Positions 46,383 through 54,875 of a DNA stretch of 64,000 nucleotides are shown here, one piece after another. The stretch comes from Tatlockia sp. (GTDB lineage Bacteria; Pseudomonadota; Gammaproteobacteria; Legionellales; Legionellaceae). Positions within the stretch are counted from its first letter, which is position 1, and each line of letters begins with the position of its first letter. The stretch is from positions 1 to 64,000 of the forward strand of contig JACCWI010000022.1 in assembly GCA_013697725.1 (NCBI GenBank), written 5' to 3'. The notes under the pieces are model-generated. The model was not told where the DNA came from, did no database searches, and worked only from the letters and a program-made list of their open reading frames with translations. The position numbers and the translations under genes were made by a program.

Positions 46383-47192
46383 ATGAAATCACGCGAAGAA
46401 CTACAAGCTATTATGGCTACTACTTTAGAGCATAATGATGTTGAAGGTCTAATTAAGATTATTAATGATGCTTTACAAAGCCAATTAGAAATTAACCATA
46501 TTAAACAAGCAATTTGTTTGCTAAGCATACATCCTTCAGGCAATAATATTCTCCATTATGCTGTGGAAAATAATGCGCAACAACTCGAAAATATTTTAAT
46601 TAATGAAAATTTAATTCCAGCAACGTTTTACAATAGGAAAAATGGAAATGGAGATACTCCTTTAGTGCTCGCTGTAAAGCATCAAAATTATAATTACGCT
46701 AAAGCCGCATTAAAAAATGGTGCTAATCCAAATATTTTAACTAGTAGTTATATAAGACCAACACCTCTACACATTGCTTCACACAATTGTGATATTGAAA
46801 TGATAAAATTGTTACTTGCCCATAAAGATATTTGCGTTCCAAAAAATCTCTTATTCTTTGCAATAGATACCTCACCTTTCAAGGAAGTAAACGAAAATGA
46901 TCGAACTAACATTGTAAAATTATTAATAAAAAATGGCTGTAACATATTAGTTAAATACAACGATAAGACATTACTTGAAATTATGGAGCATAATAAGAAC
47001 AATCTCCCTCATGTTTATAAATATGATGAGGAGCTCTTCGCTACCATTTCTAAAGAAATACAGGAAAGAACCCGTTTTCATTATTCTGCGCCCCTCCTAT
47101 TTTGGGCAAGCAAAAATGATAATGATTCATCAGTATATGGTTTACCCCAAGATTGCATACAATACATAACCAATGCTACAAATTATCTATAA
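46383..47192 (+). CDS. ankyrin-repeat protein, transposon passenger, candidate effector
   Basis: A 269-residue protein with about four ankyrin repeats: NNILHYAVENNAQQLENIL, GDTPLVLAVKHQNYNYAKAA, PTPLHIASHNCDIEMIKLLL and a degenerate fourth around TNIVKLLIKNGCNILVKYND. No signal peptide or membrane helix. The C-terminus contains VYGLPQDCIQYI, reminiscent of the LP-containing tail motif of other Legionella repeat proteins. GAGGA precedes the ATG by eight bases. It lies between the left end and the recombination site, the usual passenger slot of Tn3 elements. Ankyrin proteins are a main class of Dot/Icm effectors, so a host-directed role is plausible but unproven. Confidence 0.75.
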   Translation: MKSREELQAIMATTLEHNDVEGLIKIINDALQSQLEINHIKQAICLLSIHPSGNNILHYAVENNAQQLENILINENLIPATFYNRKNGNGDTPLVLAVKHQNYNYAKAALKNGANPNILTSSYIRPTPLHIASHNCDIEMIKLLLAHKDICVPKNLLFFAIDTSPFKEVNENDRTNIVKLLIKNGCNILVKYNDKTLLEIMEHNKNNLPHVYKYDEELFATISKEIQERTRFHYSAPLLFWASKNDNDSSVYGLPQDCIQYITNATNYL

Positions 47193-47228
47193 TATTTGAT
47201 TTGATGTAACAGGAATAACCGATATGAA

Positions 47229-47329
47229 ACTAATCGTATAATACTCATTATGCGATGGGTTTATCATTAACTCATCGTATAATTGGTTTTAATATGCTAG
47301 ATTATCTTATCAAAAACTAATCGCATAAT
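47229..47329 (+). other. IRS-like site-specific recombination site of the transposon
   Basis: Four copies of a 14-base motif: ACTAATCGTATAAT (47229-47242), an inverted copy ATTATGCGATGGGT (47247-47260) four bases later, then direct copies ACTCATCGTATAAT (47270-47283) and ACTAATCGCATAAT (47316-47329). A paired inverted core followed by two accessory direct repeats just upstream of a TnpI gene is the layout of the Tn4430 IRS cointegrate-resolution site. The last motif ends five bases before the recombinase ATG, so binding would also repress that gene. Confidence 0.75.
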
Positions 47330-47334
47330 TATTA

Positions 47335-48210
47335 ATGGCTAAAATCCAGCTAATTGAAAACTATATTGCCTATCAAAAGTCGACGGATAAATCACCTGCA
47401 ACCTTATCAAGTTACCGTAGTGATTTGGTTCAATTTGCTATTTGGTTTCAATCGGTCAATGGGGTGGAAATGAAGATGCTTAATATCACGCCAACCGATA
47501 CGCGCCAATATAAACAACATTTGATTAATGCTAATTTCAGACCACCGACTATTAATCGCCGCCTATTATCCCTAAAGTATTTTCTGAATTGGGGGTTAGA
47601 GACTAAAAAAATAAAATATCGATTCCCATTGCCAAAAACAGTCAAACAATCACAAGCCATACCCAAATGGTTAACCCGAACTCAACAAAATCAATTACTG
47701 CGTCACATAGAACAACGCGGCAGCGTAAGGGATAGCTCCATTGTGAGGATCCTTTTGAATACGGGACTGCGTGTTAGTGAGCTCTGTGACATAAAATGGT
47801 CACACATTACTATGAGCGAGCGCAAAGGCAATCTATTAGTGAATGCGGGTAAAGGATGTAAGTATCGTGAGATCCCTTTGAATAAAGACGCGCGGCTTGC
47901 TTTATTTAATTTGGATTTTACAATATACGCTGGCAGCGATGCTTTTGTTTTTAACGGGCAACGAGGAACGCTTACACCCCGTGGAGTGCAGTTGATGTTA
48001 AACCGCTTGCATATTCCAGGTGAGCTTGGTGATGTATCCCCTCATAAGCTTAGGCATACGTTTTGTAAAAATTTAGTTGATGCAGGCGTCAGCTTAGAAA
48101 AAGTAGCTATGTTGGCAGGACATGAACGATTAGATACAACAAAATTATACTGTCAGCCTTCATTTGCCGACTTAAGTGATGCTGTAGAGCGAATTGGAGA
48201 ACTTGATTAA
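47335..48210 (+). CDS. tyrosine recombinase, TnpI-type cointegrate resolvase
   Basis: 291-residue phage-integrase-family recombinase. N-terminal SAM-like core-binding domain (about 1-100), then the catalytic domain with all residues: Arg146 in NTGLRVSELCD, Lys173 in NAGKGCKYREIP, His237 and Arg240 in PHKLRHTF, His263 in LAGHERLDTT, and nucleophile Tyr272 in KLYCQP. It lies between the IRS-like site and tnpA, and its stop codon overlaps the tnpA start (TAATG). Role: resolves transposition cointegrates in place of the serine resolvase TnpR found in classic Tn3. Confidence 0.88.
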   Translation: MAKIQLIENYIAYQKSTDKSPATLSSYRSDLVQFAIWFQSVNGVEMKMLNITPTDTRQYKQHLINANFRPPTINRRLLSLKYFLNWGLETKKIKYRFPLPKTVKQSQAIPKWLTRTQQNQLLRHIEQRGSVRDSSIVRILLNTGLRVSELCDIKWSHITMSERKGNLLVNAGKGCKYREIPLNKDARLALFNLDFTIYAGSDAFVFNGQRGTLTPRGVQLMLNRLHIPGELGDVSPHKLRHTFCKNLVDAGVSLEKVAMLAGHERLDTTKLYCQPSFADLSDAVERIGELD

Positions 48211-51200
48211 TGCGTTTGATAGAAGTATTACCTGCTCATGAATCCAAACGGTTTAATAGACCGCCTGTGCTTAATAATGATGAACGAAAAATCCATTTTA
48301 AAGTAGATGAATCTATTCGAAGTGCGGTAGAAAATACTAAGCAACCAAACAGTCGCATCGGTTTATTGCTCCAATACGGTTATTTTAAAGCATGTGGAAA
48401 ATTTTTCACTCATAAGTTATTTAGATCAGCTGATATCAAATTTGTCTCTAAAATACTCGGTGTGGTGGCATCAGCGAATTTCCTGGAACAATACAGTGAT
48501 CGTATGCGTCAAAAGCATCGCCTACTTATTCTCGAACAGTGTGGTTACATTGAATTCAGTAACGCAACTGAATTTTTTGATGAGGCTGTAGGTGATATGG
48601 TGGATAAACAAATGCATCCACGCAAAATGTTTTATGTGCTCATTGAGCAACTGCGCCAAAAAAAGATTGAGCTCCCTGGCTATGATCGTGCGGCCAGAAC
48701 AATTACTGAACAGTTTAATGGTTTTGAAAAAAATGCCCTACAAATCATGAGCGATGAGATTAGACCTGAACAACAAGAAGCCTTAAATCAGATTATAAGC
48801 ACGCAAGGTGAATTTTATGAGCGCTCTTTACTCACCCGATTGAAAATCATCACCCAATCCATAAGACCTAAGCAAATTAAGACTGGAATGCATAATTTTC
48901 TAATCATTAAGAAATTATTCAAAGAAATAAGTCCACTTATTAAGAAATTAGCTTTATCCACTGAGGCCACTAAATACTATGCGCAGTGGGTCACTAAAGC
49001 TAAAACAACGCAAATAGCAGAAATGGTTGAGCCACATAAACGGCACTTATACTTAGCAGCTTTTGTTGATCATCTTTACAAACTTTGGCAGGACACTCTG
49101 GTTGATATGTTACTAAAATGTGTTCAACAACAATTAAATAAAGCCGAACGTGCTATTAGTCTGCTGCTTAAAGAACGTCAACCAGAACAAAACCAACTGA
49201 CAGCGTCCGTATTATCAGGATTTAAAGATTCAAAAGGTACTGTTAATGCGGTTCAACTCGTTGTTTATAACAAGGAAATGAGCAGTGATGACAAAATTTT
49301 AAAGCTTTATAAGATTGTTCCATCGCCGATAAAGGACGTGAAGTTAAGTCAAGCGGAGTCTGATGCAAAAAAGCTAAAGGATAGAATAGATGGCGATAAA
49401 ACACGAGGCGATGAGTTTGATGCTTTAAGTAATTTATCAAAAAAACTACAAAATCGCGTGGCTGACATTGTAAAACACCTGGGTTTTGAAACATGTAAAG
49501 GAGCAGAAGATCTATTTTCTGCTATTGTGCATTATCAATCAGCAAAAAATATCACATCAACAGCTCCTGATGCATTCCTAGATGATCATGAATATGCTGC
49601 CATTCATCGAGACCTGAAGTTTAACGTATCACTATATAAAGCCATTCTTTTTTGCAAAATAGCTGCTGCAATTAAGTGCGGACAAATAAGTCTCTCCCAT
49701 TCGTATCGTTATCTTTCAATTGATGCCTATTTGATAAATGAAAAATATTGGATAGAACATAAAGAACACCTTTTGGAAAAGTTGGGATTAGGACAGTTTA
49801 GCAAGATTGAAGAGGTATTAGCTGCATTGCGCGGCATTTTAGATAAGCAATATATCGATGTGAATCGAAGAATAGTTAAGGAAAAGAACAAATATGTCAC
49901 GATTCAAAAAGACGGAAGTTTTACCTTGAATACGCCTGCTGTTGAAAAACCGAATTACGAATCAATTGCAACTATTATTGGCAAAGATAGGTATATACCT
50001 ATTTTACAAATGATGGCTGAAATTAATGAAGTAACAACATTCACATCCAATTTTAAGCACCATAAAATAAAGGGCTCCAAGGGCGTGCCAGCGAATGAAA
50101 TTTATTATGCAGGAATTTTTGGTTTAGGCTCTAATATAGGGCTACATAAGCTCGCCAATACTGCTGTTGGAATCAATTATAATACGCTATCCAATACAGT
50201 GAATTGGTATTTCTCCTTGGAAAATTTACACGCAGTCAATCAGTCATTGACTGATTTAATGGCGAAGCTTTGGCTGCCAGAAAAATTCAAGCGTGAACAA
50301 CATTTATTGCATACCTCCAGTGATGGGAAAAAACAGTCCGTATCAGCAGAGTCACTTAATACAAATCATTCATTTAAATATTTTGGAAATGGCTCAGGGG
50401 CAAGTGTTTATCGTTTCATTGATGAACGTGGAATTTTGTTCTACGCTACCGTATTTAGTAGTGCGGAACGAGATGCTGCCTATGTAATTGATGGACTCCT
50501 GCATAATGATGCGATTGCCAGTACTATGCACTCAACCGATACCCATGGCTATACAGAAATGGTTTTTGGAGTGTCTCATTTAATTGGGGTGACATTTGCT
50601 CCACGAATTAAAGACCCATCATCACAAAATTTAGTCAGTTTTGATAAAAGGAGATCTGAATTAGAAAGTAAAGGCTACCCCATTAAACCAACCTATTATG
50701 TTAATGAAGAGCGTATAATACGCAATTGGGACAATATATTAAGATTGATTGCAACCGCTAAGTTACGTGAGCATCGAGCATCAACTATCCTGAAAAGATT
50801 AGGTGCGTACTCTAATCAACACCCCTTGCAAGAGGCATTAAAAGAATTTGGCCGAGTTATTAAATCGATTTTTATGCTGAAATATTTTGATGATGTGGAA
50901 TTGAGGCAGGCGATTGAAAAACAATTGAATAAGGGTGAGCTGGCCAATAAATTTTCAGCAGCGGTCTCTTTCGCTGATCAAAATATTTTAGAGTCCTTTA
51001 AAGAAGATCAGGAAATTTCTGTGATGTGTAAAACCATCATTCAAAACATCATCATCTTATGGAATTACATTGAGTTAACCAAAATAATTATGCGTTCAGA
51101 TAATAATGAAAGAACGGAGTTACTTGAAAGCATTATGAATGCTTCGATCCTAACCTGGCAACATGTAAACATGCATGGAACCTATGATTTCAGTAATTTG

Positions 51201-51260
51201 TTTAGCTCAAATGATCCAGATTATACATTAGATGATGTGATAAATTTTAAGGCGGCTTAG
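48210..51260 (+). CDS. tnpA: Tn3-family transposase TnpA
   Basis: Full-length 1016-residue replicative transposase. The N-terminal DUF4158-like DNA-binding part is followed by a long helical region and a C-terminal DDE domain: Asp705 in HTSSDGKKQS, Asp777 in HSTDTHGYTEMVF, and Glu910 in LNKGELANKF, with HLIGVTFAPRIKD and EFGRVIKSIFMLKYFDD also characteristic of Tn3. The size matches active members (about 1000 residues) and no frame disruption is seen. Coupled to the upstream recombinase gene. Confidence 0.95.
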   Translation: MRLIEVLPAHESKRFNRPPVLNNDERKIHFKVDESIRSAVENTKQPNSRIGLLLQYGYFKACGKFFTHKLFRSADIKFVSKILGVVASANFLEQYSDRMRQKHRLLILEQCGYIEFSNATEFFDEAVGDMVDKQMHPRKMFYVLIEQLRQKKIELPGYDRAARTITEQFNGFEKNALQIMSDEIRPEQQEALNQIISTQGEFYERSLLTRLKIITQSIRPKQIKTGMHNFLIIKKLFKEISPLIKKLALSTEATKYYAQWVTKAKTTQIAEMVEPHKRHLYLAAFVDHLYKLWQDTLVDMLLKCVQQQLNKAERAISLLLKERQPEQNQLTASVLSGFKDSKGTVNAVQLVVYNKEMSSDDKILKLYKIVPSPIKDVKLSQAESDAKKLKDRIDGDKTRGDEFDALSNLSKKLQNRVADIVKHLGFETCKGAEDLFSAIVHYQSAKNITSTAPDAFLDDHEYAAIHRDLKFNVSLYKAILFCKIAAAIKCGQISLSHSYRYLSIDAYLINEKYWIEHKEHLLEKLGLGQFSKIEEVLAALRGILDKQYIDVNRRIVKEKNKYVTIQKDGSFTLNTPAVEKPNYESIATIIGKDRYIPILQMMAEINEVTTFTSNFKHHKIKGSKGVPANEIYYAGIFGLGSNIGLHKLANTAVGINYNTLSNTVNWYFSLENLHAVNQSLTDLMAKLWLPEKFKREQHLLHTSSDGKKQSVSAESLNTNHSFKYFGNGSGASVYRFIDERGILFYATVFSSAERDAAYVIDGLLHNDAIASTMHSTDTHGYTEMVFGVSHLIGVTFAPRIKDPSSQNLVSFDKRRSELESKGYPIKPTYYVNEERIIRNWDNILRLIATAKLREHRASTILKRLGAYSNQHPLQEALKEFGRVIKSIFMLKYFDDVELRQAIEKQLNKGELANKFSAAVSFADQNILESFKEDQEISVMCKTIIQNIIILWNYIELTKIIMRSDNNERTELLESIMNASILTWQHVNMHGTYDFSNLFSSNDPDYTLDDVINFKAA

Positions 51261-51296
51261 GATTAGGATCAATATAGCAATTTTAGGATATAAGAT

Positions 51297-51533
51297 ATGC
51301 CCACTGTAATAATTATTAGAGGTTATCGGTTTTTTTTCTATAGCTTAGAAGGAAACGAGCCACCACACATTCATATCGAACATGGAGATAAAGTGGGCAA
51401 ATTTTGGTTGAATCCTGTTCATTTAGCAAGTTCATATGGCTTTAGAAGTCATGAATTAAGCAAACTTAGATTTTTAGTAATTGAAAACAAAGAATTATTT
51501 TTGGAGAAATGGCATGAATACTTTGGCAATTAA
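51297..51533 (+). CDS. DUF4160 protein, putative toxin-antitoxin partner
   Basis: A 78-residue protein with the DUF4160 pattern: YRFFFYSLEGNEPPHIHIEH, then GDKVGKFWLNPVHLASSYGF and SKLRFLVIENKELFLEKWHE. DUF4160 genes are commonly paired with DUF2442 genes, and the pair is considered a likely toxin-antitoxin system, though the activity is not established to my knowledge. It lies 36 bases after tnpA and overlaps the next gene by 20 bases. Confidence 0.75.
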   Translation: MPTVIIIRGYRFFFYSLEGNEPPHIHIEHGDKVGKFWLNPVHLASSYGFRSHELSKLRFLVIENKELFLEKWHEYFGN

Positions 51534-51759
51534 ATTTGATGATCATGCAGTAGACGTTAGTTTTACTAAAACTTCATTGCACTTTGTATTAGCAGACGGC
51601 CGGGAAATATCAGCTCCCTTGGAATGGTTTCCACGGTTACGAGATGCAACTGATACTGAACGAAAAGATTGGCGTTTTATTGGTAATGGTCTTGGTATAC
51701 ATTGGTCAAAGATTGATGAGGATATTTCTGTAGCTGCGTTAATGCGAGGAACAGATTAA
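51514..51759 (+). CDS. DUF2442 protein, putative antitoxin partner
   Basis: About 81 residues of the DUF2442 family: VSFTKTSLHFVLADGREISA, PLEWFPRLRDATDTERKDW, GLGIHWSKIDEDISVAALM. The start ATG 51514 has TTGGAG seven bases upstream; an in-frame TTG at 51481 lacks one. The gene overlaps DUF4160 by 20 bases, so the two products are made together. Many family members bind DNA or a partner protein; the assignment as antitoxin is inference. Confidence 0.75.
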   Translation: MNTLAIKFDDHAVDVSFTKTSLHFVLADGREISAPLEWFPRLRDATDTERKDWRFIGNGLGIHWSKIDEDISVAALMRGTD

Positions 51760-51784
51760 TTTATACACACATCCAAGATCACCA

Positions 51785-51798
51785 ATTATGCGATCAGA
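51785..51798 (-). repeat. isolated recombinase-motif copy, right (inverted)
   Basis: ATTATGCGATCAGA is the reverse complement of TCTGATCGCATAAT, one base different from the left isolated copy at 46236. AAAATCT precedes both, giving a shared 19-base block with one mismatch. Confidence 0.55.
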
Positions 51799-51911
51799 TT
51801 TTAAATACAGTAATCCTTATTCTGTATGGGCTATAGGAATTATTTTGATAAAGTTATTGGTATATAAATTTTGAAGATGAATCTGTAATTGTACTTAATT
51901 CAAACAAAACC

Positions 51912-51954
51912 GGGGGTTTCAGTTCGTATTTGCCCCGTTTCTGTAATTCAACCC
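51912..51954 (-). repeat. transposon right terminal inverted repeat
   Basis: Read on the minus strand it starts GGGTTGAATTACAGAAAC, then GGGGCAAATACGAACTG. The AGGGAT direct repeat follows at 51955. Confidence 0.8.
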
Positions 51955-52041
51955 AGGGATCTCCTTTGTATTGGTTATGTTTCGTTGCCCTCAAACATCT
52001 TTGCCACTGCAGGGGGGGCCTTCACTTTACTCTGGATGACG
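51955..52041. repeat. dispersed repeat copy D, right part
   Basis: Continues copy D after the transposon: AGGGATCTCCTTTGTATTGG through CTCTGGATGACG, nearly identical to copy C. The remaining bases to 52217 hold no gene that I can support. Confidence 0.85.
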
Positions 52042-52217
52042 AGAGAATGGGGGTATCTCCACAGCAATGGCATTTGGTTAAGGAATAAATCATGGTAACC
52101 TTCGAAAAATTTTGCATTAGTTGAAGGAGTTAAGTTGCTATGGATGATTTTTGTAGTCCTTTACAAGTAATGACTTGGGGAAATATGTTCTGAGTTTGAT
52201 AAGGTTTGGCAAACAGG

Positions 52218-54563
52218 TTAGAAATTACATCCTTGCAGCAAATCGCTTGGCTCGCTTTTAGGATTTTGGTTAGTCGAATCTGAAAATAGCGTTTTAACTG
52301 TCGAACACGTTAGGGCAGCGGTTGCTAATTGGTCATTTGCTTTAACTAACTTATTATTCTGCTTTATTTTTTTTTCAGCTGCTTCTTTATCTTCACATTC
52401 TGTTAAAAAGGTAAAAAAATCGGGTGTATTTTCTAAAGCGAATAAAATTTCTTCATCAAGATCATTAATGGATGAAGAATGTTCTTTTGATAAATGCTTA
52501 TCAAATTCAACAACTTCGTCAATTTTGGGGAGAATTACAATATTATTGATATCAATATCATGTTGCAGAAAGAATAACTCAGTAGAAATTTGATCGTATC
52601 TTGTCTTTAATTTCCTTATTAATTTTGAACCATTCTTTGAATGAGGATGAGATTGAATCAATTGCTTGATTTCTCTAGATTCCATATACAAATCCAATAC
52701 ACGAATCCTATTTAACTGCATCATAAGCGAACTTTTCTTAAGCTCATTAAATGAAGGAATATCTTTTTCAGTTAAAGTTGTGCAGGATTTTTTTATATCA
52801 TCAAGATTATCCTTGACTAGATGATTGAACATAAGACGCTCTTTGAAATTTACTTTCGATATTACCCAATTAGCTTTATCAGTCAGCCTCTTTCTTAACG
52901 CCATGATCTCTGGATCATTAAATATTTGATTGTATAATTGTTCTCCAACGGTGATCTTTAGCTGTTCTTCCAAATCGTTCGCTTTTTTAAGGACGAAAAT
53001 TGAAAGCGAATCGCTTAATTCAATGGTTTTAATTCTTTCCTCATTAGAATCAATTAATTGCAAAATTATTTTGCTATCCACTTTAAAATCATCCTGATTA
53101 AACAAAAATCGTAGAAGATTATTAAGCTGTTTAAAAAAGAGTGGATTGTTTAAGGTTGCTTCTGCATTTTGTTTTAAAACATCACTAAAAGGGTGTTTGG
53201 AATCCAATAGAAGAATAGCTGCATAGGGTAGGTTAGTTGAGCTATCAAGATCTAATAAAGATGCCCCTTTTTGCACTAAGATATTTAGCCATTGGTACAT
53301 TGAAGAGTTATTAGTGGTCGCTTTGAAACAATAATCAATCATTGAGGAGTAAAAAACATTATGAACTGTAAAGTTTTTATAATAAATGTTTATGATTTGG
53401 TTGTTTAATAGAAAATTAAATAAGTCAGTTTTCTTAACAACTAAGGCTGTGGGTCCCAAAATTTCTGGAGATAACAAATGATAAAAGATTTTAAATGGCT
53501 GAGTCTCTTCAAATTTTTCCATGATTAGAAGCATTTGAAGATTCTGTTTAGCTTTGCTCTCAATTTTGATTTTAAGGTTTCTGAGATTGTTAATATTTTG
53601 CAGATCCGCAGTTAATAATTTGCAACTGAGCTGGAGTTCTATTTCTTTTAACTCAACATAAAGGCTTTCTAAGGTAGATAACTGTTTAATAAGATCTGGC
53701 GTGGCGATTTCTTGAAACTTAAGCTCTAAAACTTTGAGTATTGGGCTTAGATCTTTGAGTGCAGGCTTATAATCTTTGTAGTTGGTCAGCTTAGATTTAG
53801 ACGATTTCTCAGTGAAATTCTTAGGTGTCTCAAGAATTTTTTTTGTTTTTTTAGGCTTAAAAGTTTCTTCTATAACCGTTGATTCTATAGCACTTTCAAG
53901 GCTGTTTAAAAAAGATTTTTTTGCCAAAATGTCGCGAGTTGCTGGAGTATATTCGAGCATCTCATCGATTTTATTTATTAAATCTCTAATTTTATTTGTA
54001 TATTTATCTCTATTGTAAAACCAATTTATAGATAAAGTTTCTGCCTCTTTTTCAAGAGTCTCACATTTAAATTTAAGCTGAGAAGCCACTTGAGCTTGCT
54101 CAGTTCTTAAATTTTTGACTAATACTTGGCTTGAAAAATAAGCTAATGTTTTAAAAGCTTCTTCAAATTCAAGACAGCTTAAAGTTTGAAATTCATTGTT
54201 CGCTTGCATTTCAGCCAAAAATGGCTTGGCTAAACTATTATCATGTTCATCAAAGTAGATATGCAGTCGATAGTCTTTGCCATAAGAATCATGAAAGTAA
54301 GCGGTATAGTGATACTGACTTAGGGAATCTAAAGTTCCTGTTGCCTTCTCATAAACACTCAGATGATGGCTAGTTAGCTTATAAGGTCCAACCACAGAGA
54401 GATGTTTGGGAGCTAACTCAAAATAGAAATAGTGAGTGCCCGAAGAGTGGGTTCGTTCAGCTAAATTTATTATCTTGTTAAGATATTCTTTTTTTAATTT
54501 AATCAGGTTGTAGAGCGTGTTTTTTGACATCTTTGTCTTAAATTTATCTTTGTGTTTTTCCAT
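52218..54563 (-). CDS. large orphan coiled-coil protein, candidate effector
   Basis: 781 residues, no signal peptide. Residues about 30-150 form a possible globular domain (HYFYFELAPKHLSVVGPYKL). Residues about 165-240 and 290-355 are predicted by eye to be coiled coils rich in Lys, Glu and Leu. Residues about 360-470 have ankyrin-like text (MYQWLNILVQKGASLLDLDS). The C-terminus is a long helix ending SDLLQGCNF. Start: ATG 54563, or ATG 54530 (MSKNTLYNLIKLKKEY); neither has a strong ribosome site. Family not recognised. It lies next to the transposon. Confidence 0.65.
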   Translation of the reverse strand: MEKHKDKFKTKMSKNTLYNLIKLKKEYLNKIINLAERTHSSGTHYFYFELAPKHLSVVGPYKLTSHHLSVYEKATGTLDSLSQYHYTAYFHDSYGKDYRLHIYFDEHDNSLAKPFLAEMQANNEFQTLSCLEFEEAFKTLAYFSSQVLVKNLRTEQAQVASQLKFKCETLEKEAETLSINWFYNRDKYTNKIRDLINKIDEMLEYTPATRDILAKKSFLNSLESAIESTVIEETFKPKKTKKILETPKNFTEKSSKSKLTNYKDYKPALKDLSPILKVLELKFQEIATPDLIKQLSTLESLYVELKEIELQLSCKLLTADLQNINNLRNLKIKIESKAKQNLQMLLIMEKFEETQPFKIFYHLLSPEILGPTALVVKKTDLFNFLLNNQIINIYYKNFTVHNVFYSSMIDYCFKATTNNSSMYQWLNILVQKGASLLDLDSSTNLPYAAILLLDSKHPFSDVLKQNAEATLNNPLFFKQLNNLLRFLFNQDDFKVDSKIILQLIDSNEERIKTIELSDSLSIFVLKKANDLEEQLKITVGEQLYNQIFNDPEIMALRKRLTDKANWVISKVNFKERLMFNHLVKDNLDDIKKSCTTLTEKDIPSFNELKKSSLMMQLNRIRVLDLYMESREIKQLIQSHPHSKNGSKLIRKLKTRYDQISTELFFLQHDIDINNIVILPKIDEVVEFDKHLSKEHSSSINDLDEEILFALENTPDFFTFLTECEDKEAAEKKIKQNNKLVKANDQLATAALTCSTVKTLFSDSTNQNPKSEPSDLLQGCNF

Positions 54564-54657
54564 TATACGTACTGGGCACTTGCTTGCAACATTTGAAAGG
54601 AATTTGAATACAAAGAGTCCTGAAGCTTAACCGAATGCCATTGATAGCTACAGTCCC

Positions 54658-54703
54658 CGTCATCCCGAGTGGAAGCGAGGATCTCCTTTATAATGGTCAC
54701 ACA
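54658..54703. repeat. dispersed intergenic repeat, copy E (truncated)
   Basis: CGTCATCCCGAGTGGAAGCG and AGGATCTCCTTTATAATGG match the first 45 bases of the family; the rest is missing. The 312-base gap 54564-54875 holds nothing else recognisable. Confidence 0.65.
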
Positions 54704-54875
54704 AAAAAATATGTTTTTTTTTAAAAGAGAATCATATGAACCTAGTATGAATAAAGAAATATGGTTAAATCACCTAACCAAGCAGAAGATTTAATAGCAA
54801 AAAATCAAGATCAAAAGTTTGCATCTAATGGTAGATTTATGCATTATATCTTTTTAATTTATAACAGAAAAAATC

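Larger units (their letters stand above)
46057..51954 (+). mobile_element. complete Tn3-family transposon with ankyrin passenger, TnpI/IRS module and DUF4160-DUF2442 pair
   Basis: A 5.9-kb element bounded by imperfect inverted repeats (46057-46099 and 51912-51954, about 32 of 43 positions identical, sharing ATTACAG and GGGGCAAAT) and flanked by the direct repeat AGGGAT (46051-46056, 51955-51960). Tn3 elements make 5-bp duplications; the sixth base is either chance or part of the end. It interrupts dispersed repeat copy D, which is restored when the element is removed. Contents on the plus strand are ankyrin gene, four-motif recombination site, tyrosine recombinase, Tn3 transposase, DUF4160 and DUF2442. 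All genes look intact, so it may still be mobile. Confidence 0.88.

Noticed and set aside
47335-48210. Tyrosine recombinase considered as chromosomal XerC/XerD or an integron/phage integrase
   Set aside because: It overlaps tnpA, sits inside the transposon and is preceded by its own four-motif site; no dif, attC or att site is seen.
46236-51798. The shared 19-base block considered as the transposon termini
   Set aside because: It lacks flanking duplications, and a better set of ends with an AGGGAT repeat and a restored target lies outside it.
51889-52098. 69-codon open frame across the right transposon end
   Set aside because: It reads through the terminal inverted repeat and the dispersed repeat; the apparent protein is a by-product of repeat sequence.
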